From positions 68,812 to 132,811 of the forward strand of contig DAOUEL010000011.1 of the NCBI GenBank assembly GCA_034430595.1: a stretch of DNA of 64,000 nt, read 5' to 3'. This stretch comes from E44-bin32 sp034430595 (lineage in GTDB: Bacteria > Chloroflexota > Anaerolineae > Anaerolineales > E44-bin32). The translations under genes and the position numbers were made by a program. The notes under the pieces are model-generated. The model searched no databases. It saw nothing but the letters and a program-made list of their open reading frames with translations, and was not told the origin of the DNA. Each line of letters starts with the position of its first letter. The stretch's first letter is position 1. Of this stretch, positions 1-8,511 are shown in pieces.

Positions 1-527
1 CACAGTGCCAGGGTTGCGTAATGTATCGCGCCGAAGGCTTTTTCCCAGCGCTCACGGGGTTCGATGCTGTTTACGATATGCGCATCCAGTCCAACTCCGG
101 CCCAGAGCATGAAATGCTTGTCGTTGCACACCCCTAAATCTACGAGACGTTCCTTGCCAGCGGCCAGCCGTTCTGCAGCTTGTTCGAGTGCGAACCAATG
201 GATCCAATCCAGTCGAGGCAGGCCAAGTTCCTGAGCCCAGACGTTCGCCGTCCCGGCCGGCAGCACGCCCAACGCCGTTTCAGTGCCGGCCAGTACGGAA
301 GCGACCTGCCCGACCGATCCGTCGCCCCCTACGACAAAGACCGCGCCTGCTTTCGCCTCCACTGCTGCGCGAGCTGCCTCCGCAACCGGCCAGGGTTCCT
401 TGCTGATTTTGAGGTGGACATTCCAACCTGCACGCCGCAGCACATCGGCCGCTCTTCCAAGCAGCGGTTCCGCCGGGAAGCGGCCGGCGGCGGGATTATA
501 GATCATCCAGGCAGTTTTCTCATCCAT
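1..527 (-). CDS. Diacylglycerol kinase catalytic-domain lipid kinase, 3' end cut by window
   Basis: The protein begins MDEKTAWMIYNPAAGRFP and carries the nucleotide-binding motif VVGGDGSVGQV followed by LPAGTANVWAQ, the signature pair of the DAGK/sphingosine/YegS lipid kinase fold. Family members phosphorylate a lipid hydroxyl with ATP at the inner membrane face; the substrate cannot be read from sequence. About 175 residues are visible and the frame is open at base 1, so roughly the C-terminal half is missing. The ATG at 527 was chosen because the -10 box (540-545) lies only 12 bases upstream; an in-frame GTG lies four codons earlier. It is divergent from the Ser/Thr kinase gene, with about 70 bases between start codons. 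Confidence 0.85.
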   Translation of the reverse strand, partial: MDEKTAWMIYNPAAGRFPAEPLLGRAADVLRRAGWNVHLKISKEPWPVAEAARAAVEAKAGAVFVVGGDGSVGQVASVLAGTETALGVLPAGTANVWAQELGLPRLDWIHWFALEQAAERLAAGKERLVDLGVCNDKHFMLWAGVGLDAHIVNSIEPRERWEKAFGAIHYATLAL

Positions 528-539
528 ATCGAGGGGCAC

Positions 540-545
540 ATTATA
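540..545 (-). promoter_or_regulatory. -10 box TATAAT for the lipid kinase gene
   Basis: A perfect TATAAT is read on the minus strand 12 bases before the ATG at 527. This would place the transcript start about five bases before the start codon, a near-leaderless mRNA. No convincing -35 is seen at the usual spacing. Confidence 0.5.
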
Positions 546-596
546 GCCCAGCTGGTTTGATTGCTACTCCAACCAGTTGAGATTAAAATCACGGGT

Positions 597-1643
597 ATGG
601 AAAATCCACGAACGACCCTTCTTGGGGGCCGCTTTCAAATCATCGAACGTCTCGGCCAGGGGGGAATGGCCTCCGTGTACCGAGCACGCGATCTCAACCT
701 TCAGCGCGATGTCGCTTTGAAAATCTTGCGTGATTCCTTTATCACGGAACCGGGCTTTCGAGAACGGTTCCTGCAGGAAGCTCGTGCAGCAGCAAATCTC
801 TCTCACCCGAATATTGTCACGGTTTATGATTTTGGCCAGGATAGGGATCAGCTCTACCTTGTTATGGAGTATGTGCCAGGAACGGATTTAAAGACGCTTT
901 TACGCCGGCAGGGCCGGCTGCCGATGCTCGAAGCCGTTGAATTGATGATCAAGATCTGCAGTGGGGTTGGCTATGCGCACAGAGCCGGGCTGGTTCACTG
1001 CGACCTGAAACCCCAAAACATCCTGGTCACAACCGACCACCAGGCAAAAATCACGGATTTCGGCATTGCTCGCGCGCTGGCAGCGATCGACCCGGAAGAA
1101 CACAGCACCGTCGTTTGGGGCAGCCCGCTGTACTTCGCCCCAGAACAGGCCAGCGGCGGTCCTCCATCAACGGCCAGCGACGTCTATTCTCTCGGAGTCA
1201 TCTTGTTCGAGATGCTTACTGGCCAACCGCCGTTCCAGGCAGAGGATGCTCAAACTTTGGCTGAGCTGCACCTGACTCGCAACCCACCCTCACCGAGCAC
1301 GATCAACCCGGAAATACCCCCAACGCTGGAGGAGATCCTGCTCAAGGTCCTCAGCAAAGAACCAGCAAACCGCTATCGCACAGCGGATCAATTTGGCCGC
1401 ATTCTGCGGCGATTTGCTGCACCCGAAGTTGACCAGGCTGGAGCGGAACTCCCTCCGGCTGCTCCCCTCGAGGAGCACTCCCGGTCAAATGCTCATACCA
1501 TGGCAATGGATACACCCACCAGCAGCGATGTTGATTGGACGGCCATCATGCTGGGACTGCTCGCGTTTCTCGCCCTCGGTGGTCTGATCCCGCTCTGGCT
1601 TTGGGTATGCCTGCTTTATCCATCCTGCCCTATCAACCCGTAG
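597..1643 (+). CDS. Membrane-anchored Hanks-type serine/threonine protein kinase
   Basis: This 348-residue protein has the kinase motifs in order: glycine loop GQGGMASVYRA (residues 20-30), ATP-binding Lys42 in VALKI, catalytic loop HCDLKPQN (134-141), DFGIA (154-158) and APEQ in the activation segment. The Arg of the usual HRD is Cys, so it is a non-RD kinase, possibly not controlled by activation-loop phosphorylation. After an acidic linker there is one C-terminal membrane segment (about 315-340) and no extracellular PASTA sensor, so it should be tail-anchored with a cytoplasmic kinase domain. The ATG at 597 begins the conserved MENPRTTLLGGRF; an in-frame TTG at 561 would extend into the divergent promoter region. 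Confidence 0.9.
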   Translation: MENPRTTLLGGRFQIIERLGQGGMASVYRARDLNLQRDVALKILRDSFITEPGFRERFLQEARAAANLSHPNIVTVYDFGQDRDQLYLVMEYVPGTDLKTLLRRQGRLPMLEAVELMIKICSGVGYAHRAGLVHCDLKPQNILVTTDHQAKITDFGIARALAAIDPEEHSTVVWGSPLYFAPEQASGGPPSTASDVYSLGVILFEMLTGQPPFQAEDAQTLAELHLTRNPPSPSTINPEIPPTLEEILLKVLSKEPANRYRTADQFGRILRRFAAPEVDQAGAELPPAAPLEEHSRSNAHTMAMDTPTSSDVDWTAIMLGLLAFLALGGLIPLWLWVCLLYPSCPINP

Positions 1644-1679
1644 ATTACCGATTTACTGGTCGCCCCCCAACCAGCGCGG

Positions 1680-1685
1680 TATAAT
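1680..1685 (+). promoter_or_regulatory. -10 box TATAAT upstream of ftsH
   Basis: TATAAT lies in the context GGTATAATCCC, 57 bases before the ftsH start. The same string, GGTATAATCCC, precedes the tRNA-Thr gene at 59136. The -35 match is poor. Confidence 0.5.
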
Positions 1686-1742
1686 CCCGAAGTACGTCTT
1701 AACCAAACCGATTATTTGTAACTTGTGATGTAGGAGGTGTAG

Positions 1743-3608
1743 GTGAATTCACCGCGAGGCAGAAACTCGCTGGTCTTGGTCATTCTGATCATGGTTGTCG
1801 CGGTGCTGATCTACCAATTCCGCAGCGGCTCAACCCAGCCTGAAAGGCTGCCGTTCAATGAAGCTGCAGCGAAAATCAGGTCCGGTGAAATCGTGCGTGT
1901 TGTCGTCGACGACAATGAACTTGAGCTCATCTTCGAAGATGGAACGAGCGCATTCTCCCGCAAAGAACCGACCAAAACTACGGTAGAACAGCTGAAAGAC
2001 CTGGGCGTCTCAGAACAAGACCTGGCCGCGTCGAACATCGCCCTTGAGATCAAGGAACCAAGCGACTTAGGCACCGTCATCAGCCTGGTCACGTACATCC
2101 TGCCGGCCTTGCTCGTCGTCGGCTTGATCTGGCTGATGCTGCGCCAGGCCCAGGGCAGTAACAACCAGGCGCTCTCTTTCGGGAAGAGCCGGGCGCGGTT
2201 GTTTGCCGGTGACCAACCAACTGTAACGTTCGACGATGTCGCTGGAGTAGAAGAAGCGAAGGAAGAGCTTCAAGAGGTCGTCGAGTTCCTTAAAGAACCT
2301 GATAAATTCATCACCCTCGGAGCTCGAATTCCGAAAGGTGTGCTGCTGATCGGCCAACCTGGCACGGGTAAGACACTCATGGCGAAGGCAGTATCCGGTG
2401 AGGCCGGGGTACCTTTCTTCTCGATCTCCGGTTCGGAGTTCGTAGAGATGTTCGTTGGCGTCGGTGCTAGCCGCGTGCGCGATCTGTTCGACCAGGCCAA
2501 GCGCCACTCGCCATGCATCGTTTTCGTCGATGAGATTGACGCTGTTGGACGCCAGCGAGGTGCAGGTCTTGGCGGTAGCCATGACGAACGCGAGCAAACT
2601 CTGAACCAGATGCTGGTCGAGATGGATGGCTTCGATACCGATACGAACGTGATTATCATGGCCGCCACAAACCGGCCCGACATCCTCGACCCGGCCCTAC
2701 TGCGGCCGGGCCGGTTCGACCGGCGGGTGGTACTCGATCGGCCCGATATGCGCGGCCGTGAGGCAATTTTACAGGTGCATGTTAAAGGCAAGCCGCTCGA
2801 GGATACGGTCGACCTATCCGTGATCGCGAAATCGACCCCTGGCTTTGTTGGAGCTGATCTCGAGAACCTGGTCAATGAAGCGGCAATCCTCGCCGCCCGG
2901 CGTAATAAGCGCACCATCGGTCAGGATGAATTCGAGGAATCAGTCGAGCGCGTCATCGCTGGCCCTGAACGCAAGAGCCGCCTGATCAGTGAGGAAGAGA
3001 AGAAGATCGTAGCCTACCATGAGGCTGGACATGCCGTTGTGGGTCATGTAATACCCGAGGCAGATCCGGTTCACAAAGTAAGCATCATCGCCCGGGGCAT
3101 GATGGGTGGTTATACGCTGGCACTGCCGGAAGAAGACCGCACGCTTGTTGCCCGCAACAAGCTGCGTGGAGATCTGGCTTTCATGCTCGGCGGTCGGGCT
3201 TCCGAAGAGCTGGTGTTCAACGACATCACCTCCGGCGCCTCGAACGATCTCGAACGCGTCACGAAAATCGCACGCTCCATGGTCACCCGTTTGGGCATGA
3301 GCGACGAGCTTGGTCCCATGGTCTACGGCCAGAAGGAAGAATTGATCTTCCTTGGGCGTGAGATCTCTGAGCAGCGCGATTACTCCGAGAGTATTGCCGA
3401 GAAGATTGATGATGAGGTTCGCAACCTGGTGCAGGAAGCCTACGCGCGGGCGAAGGAAATCCTCAAGAAGTACCGTCCGCAGCTCGATGCGATCGCCAAT
3501 CGCCTGATCGAGATCGAAACGATCGACAAGGACGAGTTCATACGACTCTTCGACCAGCCGGTGCCGGATAAGAACGGCGGCACGCCTGTGCTGGCGGGAT
3601 CGTCCTGA
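1743..3608 (+). CDS. ftsH: ATP-dependent zinc metalloprotease FtsH
   Basis: This 621-residue membrane protease unfolds and degrades membrane and short-lived cytosolic proteins as a hexamer. It has an N-terminal membrane segment (about 9-26), a short periplasmic domain, a second segment (about 103-130), an AAA+ module with Walker A GQPGTGKT (204-211), Walker B VFVDEID and the SRH region ATNRPDILDPALLRPGRFD, then the zinc site HEAGH (426-430) and a C-terminal peptidase domain. GTG at 1743 is supported by the ribosome-binding site AGGAGGTG just upstream. A bidirectional terminator follows. Confidence 0.98.
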   Translation: MNSPRGRNSLVLVILIMVVAVLIYQFRSGSTQPERLPFNEAAAKIRSGEIVRVVVDDNELELIFEDGTSAFSRKEPTKTTVEQLKDLGVSEQDLAASNIALEIKEPSDLGTVISLVTYILPALLVVGLIWLMLRQAQGSNNQALSFGKSRARLFAGDQPTVTFDDVAGVEEAKEELQEVVEFLKEPDKFITLGARIPKGVLLIGQPGTGKTLMAKAVSGEAGVPFFSISGSEFVEMFVGVGASRVRDLFDQAKRHSPCIVFVDEIDAVGRQRGAGLGGSHDEREQTLNQMLVEMDGFDTDTNVIIMAATNRPDILDPALLRPGRFDRRVVLDRPDMRGREAILQVHVKGKPLEDTVDLSVIAKSTPGFVGADLENLVNEAAILAARRNKRTIGQDEFEESVERVIAGPERKSRLISEEEKKIVAYHEAGHAVVGHVIPEADPVHKVSIIARGMMGGYTLALPEEDRTLVARNKLRGDLAFMLGGRASEELVFNDITSGASNDLERVTKIARSMVTRLGMSDELGPMVYGQKEELIFLGREISEQRDYSESIAEKIDDEVRNLVQEAYARAKEILKKYRPQLDAIANRLIEIETIDKDEFIRLFDQPVPDKNGGTPVLAGSS

Positions 3609-3622
3609 AGTACCCGAGAAAC

Positions 3623-3656
3623 AAAAAGGCCGTCCGGTTGACCGGACGGCCTTTTT
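3623..3656. terminator. Bidirectional intrinsic terminator between ftsH and fadD-like gene
   Basis: A perfect inverted repeat AAAAAGGCCGTCCGG / CCGGACGGCCTTTTT with a four-base loop has A-tract and T-tract flanks, so it can terminate both convergent genes. Confidence 0.95.
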
Positions 3657-3668
3657 CCTTTCGGAGTG

Positions 3669-5360
3669 CTACGAGCCGGGGGTCTCCTGCTCGCGGTCCT
3701 GCCGTACCAGCTCCCGCCGCAGCACCTTGCCGACGGTCGTCTTCGGAAGTTCCGACCGGAATTCGATCTGGGTCGGGACCTTGAAGGGTGCCATTCTTTC
3801 CTTGCACCATGCCTTGATCTCATCCTCCGAGACCGTTTCGCCCGGTTTAAGGACGACCCAAGCCTTAACCGTCTCACCACGATAGGCATCCGGCACACCC
3901 GCGACACCAACCTCGAGAACCTTCGGATTCTCGGCAATGACCTCCTCGACTTCGCGCGGCCATACCTGATAACCGCTGGGCTTAATCAGCTCCTTCTTCC
4001 GGTCAACGATGTAAAAGAAGCCATCCTCGTCCATTCGGGCAATATCGCCGGTATAGAGCCAGCCTTCGCGTAAGGTGTTTGCAGTCTCGGTCGGCATATT
4101 GTGGTAGCCGCGCATGACCTGTGGGCCTTTGACAACCAGCTCGCCGATCTCACCCACCCCCAGCGGCGTCGTCTCGTCATCGAGCGAGATGATGCGCGCA
4201 TCAACATCTGGAAGTGGCAGGCCGATCGAGCCCTCCTTGCTCATGCCGGAGAGTGGATTGCAGTGTGTTGCGGTTGGTGCTTCAGACAGGCCGTATCCCT
4301 CGACGAGTTTGCCCCCGGTGAGTTTCTCAAAAGTGACTTTAGTCTCACGCATCAAGGGCGCCGAGCCCGATATGCATCCACGAATTGAACTGACATCAAC
4401 TTTGCCGGCCTTGACATCCGGGTGGTTGTTGATGGCGTTGTACATAGTAGGTACACCGGGATAAATCGTAGGGCGATACTTGGCGATAGATTGGAGTACA
4501 TCATCCATATCGCGCGGGTTAGGAACCATGACCAGCGCGGCGGCCGCACCAATCCCGAAGCTCATCCCCGCCACCAATCCATACACGTGGAACATCGGGA
4601 TGGCCATCAAGACAATCTCTTTGCCGCGCACGAGGTCCGGCATGAACGATTGGATCTGAAATGTATTTGCGACAAGATTGCGGTGCAGAGCGATCGCTGC
4701 CTTTGAAATGCCAGTCGTTCCGCCGCTATATTGGTAGAGAGCGTCGTCATCTGGCCCTATGTCGACTTTCGGCCTCTGCTCCCGGGTGTATTTCTTGAGC
4801 ACATCCTGCAGCCACAGGTCGCCCGGCTTCAGCTCCGCATAATGTCCCTCTTTTTTCTCCTTCAACAGCGTAAAAAGGATCCGCAGCATCGGTGGCAGGT
4901 ATTCCTTGATATTCGTAACGATGAGGGTCTTCAGCGGAGTTTTCGGCTGAACCTCCTTGACCAGGTTGTAGAAATTGCTCATCACGAGCATGATCTCGGC
5001 GCCTGAATCGTTCATTTGATGTTCGATTTCACGGCCGGTGTAAAGCGGATTGGTCGCGACGACAATTCCACCCGCCTTGAGAATGGCGTAGAAGGCCATC
5101 ACAAATTGGGGCGAGTTTGGCATGAAAATCGCGACTGGCGTTCCCTTCCGAACGCCTAGATCGGCCAGGGCGGCTGCCAGACGGTCCGTGAGCTCATCCA
5201 TCTGGGCATAGGTTAATTTGGCGCCTTTAAAAATGGTGCAGGGGTTATTCGGGAATTCTTGGGCTGAGTCTTCGAGCAACCGATACAGTGGTACCTCAGG
5301 ATAATCAATCGTTGTTGGAACCCCTTCATCGTAGTGCTTGAGCCACGGTCGGTCACTCAT
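3669..5360 (-). CDS. fadD: Long-chain acyl-CoA synthetase (AMP-forming)
   Basis: The protein (563 residues) belongs to the ANL superfamily and should activate fatty acids to acyl-CoA through an acyl-AMP intermediate. It has the AMP-binding loop YSGGTTGISKAAIALH, the motif VEGYGLSEA, the hinge aspartate in YTGDIARMDEDGF, and the C-terminal lysine region PKTTVGKVLRRELV. Length and motif order fit FadD-like ligases; chain-length preference cannot be read. The start at 5360 has AGGAG upstream. It is monocistronic between a bidirectional terminator and a divergent promoter region. Its acyl-CoA product would suit the Etf-linked oxidation module near 32 kb, which is inference. Confidence 0.9.
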   Translation of the reverse strand: MSDRPWLKHYDEGVPTTIDYPEVPLYRLLEDSAQEFPNNPCTIFKGAKLTYAQMDELTDRLAAALADLGVRKGTPVAIFMPNSPQFVMAFYAILKAGGIVVATNPLYTGREIEHQMNDSGAEIMLVMSNFYNLVKEVQPKTPLKTLIVTNIKEYLPPMLRILFTLLKEKKEGHYAELKPGDLWLQDVLKKYTREQRPKVDIGPDDDALYQYSGGTTGISKAAIALHRNLVANTFQIQSFMPDLVRGKEIVLMAIPMFHVYGLVAGMSFGIGAAAALVMVPNPRDMDDVLQSIAKYRPTIYPGVPTMYNAINNHPDVKAGKVDVSSIRGCISGSAPLMRETKVTFEKLTGGKLVEGYGLSEAPTATHCNPLSGMSKEGSIGLPLPDVDARIISLDDETTPLGVGEIGELVVKGPQVMRGYHNMPTETANTLREGWLYTGDIARMDEDGFFYIVDRKKELIKPSGYQVWPREVEEVIAENPKVLEVGVAGVPDAYRGETVKAWVVLKPGETVSEDEIKAWCKERMAPFKVPTQIEFRSELPKTTVGKVLRRELVRQDREQETPGS

Positions 5361-5449
5361 AGCAGCAGTTCTCCTTTGTGCTCACTGGACGGAAAGGAAT
5401 CTCAACCTCTTTATACAACGGAATATAGGCTTGAGCAAAGCGCGAATGA

Positions 5450-5455
5450 TATAAT
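5450..5455 (+). promoter_or_regulatory. Possible -10 box for the aminotransferase operon
   Basis: TATAAT lies in the 248-base divergent region between the acyl-CoA synthetase and the aminotransferase. A TTGAGC sits only 13 bases upstream, so the -35 is uncertain and the untranslated leader would be about 150 bases. Confidence 0.35.
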
Positions 5456-5608
5456 TGGAGCCTGGATGCGGTCCGGTGCAAGTGCCTTGAGGAGCGTAAT
5501 AAAACCCTTTCGGGATGGCTACGCGCAAACCGCATTTGCTGATGTTTTCAAACCGCTCCTCAGGCCAGGAAATCGAGAACAGCTCGCATTGCAGGAGGCT
5601 CATTCCCT

Positions 5609-6934
5609 ATGGAACCGCGCAACGTGCCGGGTGAGAAAGCCCGTGCGTTCCTCGCTCGAGACCGCGCTGTGGTCTCACCGTCGTACCCGCGCGCTTATCC
5701 CTTCATGATGGATCACGGCCTTGGCTCGGAGGTGTGGGACGTCGATGGCAATCGCTACGTCGACTTTGCCGCCGGGATTGCCGTGAATTCGACCGGTCAT
5801 TCCCATCCGAAGGTGGTCGAAGCGATCAAGGAGCAGGCCGAACGGTTCATCCACATCTCCTCCGATTTCTATCATCCGGTTTGGATCGAGTTCTCAGAAA
5901 AGCTGGCAAAGACTGCCCCGTTCAGCGAGCCAGCACGAATTTTCCTGGGTAATTCCGGCACAGAAGCCGTGGAAGCGGCCATCAAGCTTGCTCGCTACCA
6001 CACCGGCCGGCAGCAGTTCATCGGCTTCTACGGTGGATTCCATGGCCGTACCATGGGCTCGCTCTCCTTCACCGCGAGCAAGAATCTGTACCGTCACCGC
6101 TTCCTGCCGCTGATGGCCGGCGTCACCCATGTGCCCTATCCAGACGAATATCGGCCGGTGCTGATTCAGCGCGGCAAAGACTATGGTGAAACCATCGTCC
6201 GTTACATTGAGGACGTGGTCCTGACTAGGGCCGTCCCACCTGAAGATACCGCGGGGATTTTGATCGAACCGATCCTCGGTGAAGGCGGGTACGTCGTCCC
6301 TCCGAAGAGCTTCTTCCCGGCGCTGCGTGCACTTTGCGACAAGTACGGCATCATGCTCATCGTTGATGAAGTCCAATCCGGCGTGGGCAGGACCGGTAAA
6401 TGGTGGGCGATCGAGCACTGGGGTGTTGAACCGGATATCGTAACCTTCGCGAAGGGCATCGCTTCCGGCATCCCCTTGGGCGGCATCCTGGCCCGCCAGA
6501 GCGTGATGGACTGGCCCGCTGGCGCACACGGGAATACCTTTGGAGGCAACCCGATTGCCTGCCGGGCTGGCATCGCAACGCTCGATTTGATCGGGAACGG
6601 CATGATGCAGAATGCAGCGGAAATGGGCGAATACATGCTCGACGCGCTGCAGGAAATCCAGGTCCGACACCCAACCATCGGGCAAGTACGCGGGAAGGGC
6701 TTGATGATCGGCCTCGAGCTGGTCAAGGATCGGGACACGAAAGAGCCAGCAAAGCAGCTGCGAGAACGAGTGATTCAGTCTTCCTTCGAACATGGCTTGA
6801 TCACGCTCGGCAGCGGCCAGAGCGCGATTCGATTCGCGCCACCCTTGAATATCACCCGCAACCTAGTCGACGAAGGGCTGGGTATTTTCGAGACTGCCCT
6901 GACCGAAGCAGAGAGCAAACGTCAGACCGATTGA
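5609..6934 (+). CDS. Class III PLP aminotransferase (4-aminobutyrate/acetylornithine type)
   Basis: The 441-residue protein has the fold-type I class III pattern: YVDFAAGIAVNSTGHSHPKV near the N-terminus, the cofactor-contacting FLGNSGTEAVEAAIKLAR, DEVQSGVGRTGKWWA with the PLP-binding Asp, the Schiff-base lysine in FAKGIASGIPLGG, and HGNTFGGNPIACRAG. Closest by eye are GabT-like enzymes that move the amino group of an omega-amino acid to 2-oxoglutarate; acetylornithine aminotransferase is the main alternative. AGGAGG at 5593-5598 supports this start. The stop codon overlaps the ATG of the following histidine kinase by one base, so the two are translationally coupled. Confidence 0.88.
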   Translation: MEPRNVPGEKARAFLARDRAVVSPSYPRAYPFMMDHGLGSEVWDVDGNRYVDFAAGIAVNSTGHSHPKVVEAIKEQAERFIHISSDFYHPVWIEFSEKLAKTAPFSEPARIFLGNSGTEAVEAAIKLARYHTGRQQFIGFYGGFHGRTMGSLSFTASKNLYRHRFLPLMAGVTHVPYPDEYRPVLIQRGKDYGETIVRYIEDVVLTRAVPPEDTAGILIEPILGEGGYVVPPKSFFPALRALCDKYGIMLIVDEVQSGVGRTGKWWAIEHWGVEPDIVTFAKGIASGIPLGGILARQSVMDWPAGAHGNTFGGNPIACRAGIATLDLIGNGMMQNAAEMGEYMLDALQEIQVRHPTIGQVRGKGLMIGLELVKDRDTKEPAKQLRERVIQSSFEHGLITLGSGQSAIRFAPPLNITRNLVDEGLGIFETALTEAESKRQTD

Positions 6935-8505
6935 TGCTGCCTGATTTTAGAGTTCGCCAGCGAGACTACCTGCTCGAAATCAATCGAGCAATCACCGAGG
7001 AACTCGATCTTCAGCGTGTACTTGATCGGGTCGTTCGCATCTCCTGCGAACTGCTGGGGGCGAATGCGAGCCTGATTGCACTGCGAGGCGAACCAGGGGG
7101 CTGGCGCATCGCCGCGACGTATGGCATCCACCACGAATTCCTGCAAAATCTCGAGCCGCTGCTTGGAGATATCCCCGATCACAACGACCCGGCCCGGTTC
7201 GAAATTCCCGAAGTGAGCCGCCGCCTGCGGCGCATTACGCAGTCGACGACGATGGGCTTGCTTACCGGTGTTGGCCTGCCGATGATCGCCCAGCGCGAAG
7301 TCGTCGGCGTGATTTTCGTCTTCCGCGCATATCGCGGCAGATTCTCGACTGAGGATCGCAACCTGCTTCAATCGTTTGCCTCTCAAGCAGCGATCGCTGC
7401 GCACAATGCAAAACTCTTCACTGCGATTAATCAGCAGCGCCAGAATCTCGACGCAGTACTTGAGTCGGCGGCTGACGGCATCTTGATCCTGGACCCAGCC
7501 TATACGATCCAGCGGTTCAACCGGGCTTGCGCTCGAATTACAGGTTACAGCTTGCAGGAAGTGATCGGACAGCCTCACAGCTCAGTTATTCGCTGGCTGC
7601 GGCGCGAACCCGGGATGTCACTGGAGGAGGCCGAATCAGGCGGTTGGCCTCTCACACCCCAGGCGACGCTTTATGTTGAAGGCGATTTGATCACGAAGTC
7701 CGGAGGCGCGGTAAGCGTGGGGATTACGTACGCCCCAGCGCTATCCGATGAGGGTAAACTTCTAAGTATCGTGGCCACGCTGCGCGACATCACGAAGTTT
7801 CGCGAAGCAGAAGAACTAAAAAGCACCTTTATCTCGATCATCAGCCATGAATTACGCACTCCGGTCGCGTTGATTAAGGGCTATGTTGGCACACTGCGGC
7901 GCGAGGACGCCGACTGGGATCGCGATGTGGTCGATGATAGCCTGGAGGTCATCGAAGAAGAAACCGATCGTCTAGCTACTCTGATCGATGACCTGCTCGA
8001 TGCCTCCCGCCTGCAGGCTGGGGCCTTATCGCTGACCCTCTCCGATGTTGCGCTCGATAAACTGGCCCAAAGGATGGCGGACCGCTTTTCCACGCAGACC
8101 GATATTCACCAGTTCGAGCTCGATTTCCCTCAGGATTTCCCGTGTGTCAAAGCGGATGAAAGCCGATTGATGCAGGTTCTTGGCAATCTGCTTTCGAATG
8201 CCGTTAAGTATTCCCCGGAGGGTGGTCCAATCACCATCAGCGGCCAAGCGTCAAAGGATGAGGTTACAATTTGTATCAAGGACGAAGGCCCGGGCATCGC
8301 CCTCGAAGACATGCCGCGTATTTTTAAACTCTTCTACCGATCGAATGATGCCGCCCGGCGAACGAAGGGTGCCGGACTAGGCTTGTTCCTGGCAAAAGCC
8401 GTAGTCGAAGCACACGGCGGACGGATCTGGGTCGATGACCGGGTCAAGGATGGCGCCAGGATCTGCTTCTCACTACCCCGTATAGATTCCAAGGAAGGAA
8501 AATAA
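6934..8505 (+). CDS. Cytoplasmic GAF-PAS sensor histidine kinase
   Basis: This 523-residue kinase has no membrane segment. Domains in order are a GAF domain (about 15-165, ending in a QAAIAAHNAKLF helix), a PAS domain (about 175-290), HisKA with H-box IISHELRTPVALI (His305), and HATPase_c with N, G1 and G2 boxes (NLLSNAVKYS, DEGPGIALED, GAGLGLFLAK). It should sense a cytoplasmic ligand or redox state. The ATG is inside the TGATG junction with the aminotransferase stop; the in-frame TTG at 6931 is less likely. No response regulator is adjacent, so its partner lies elsewhere. Confidence 0.88.
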   Translation: MLPDFRVRQRDYLLEINRAITEELDLQRVLDRVVRISCELLGANASLIALRGEPGGWRIAATYGIHHEFLQNLEPLLGDIPDHNDPARFEIPEVSRRLRRITQSTTMGLLTGVGLPMIAQREVVGVIFVFRAYRGRFSTEDRNLLQSFASQAAIAAHNAKLFTAINQQRQNLDAVLESAADGILILDPAYTIQRFNRACARITGYSLQEVIGQPHSSVIRWLRREPGMSLEEAESGGWPLTPQATLYVEGDLITKSGGAVSVGITYAPALSDEGKLLSIVATLRDITKFREAEELKSTFISIISHELRTPVALIKGYVGTLRREDADWDRDVVDDSLEVIEEETDRLATLIDDLLDASRLQAGALSLTLSDVALDKLAQRMADRFSTQTDIHQFELDFPQDFPCVKADESRLMQVLGNLLSNAVKYSPEGGPITISGQASKDEVTICIKDEGPGIALEDMPRIFKLFYRSNDAARRTKGAGLGLFLAKAVVEAHGGRIWVDDRVKDGARICFSLPRIDSKEGK

Positions 8506-8511
8506 CACCAC

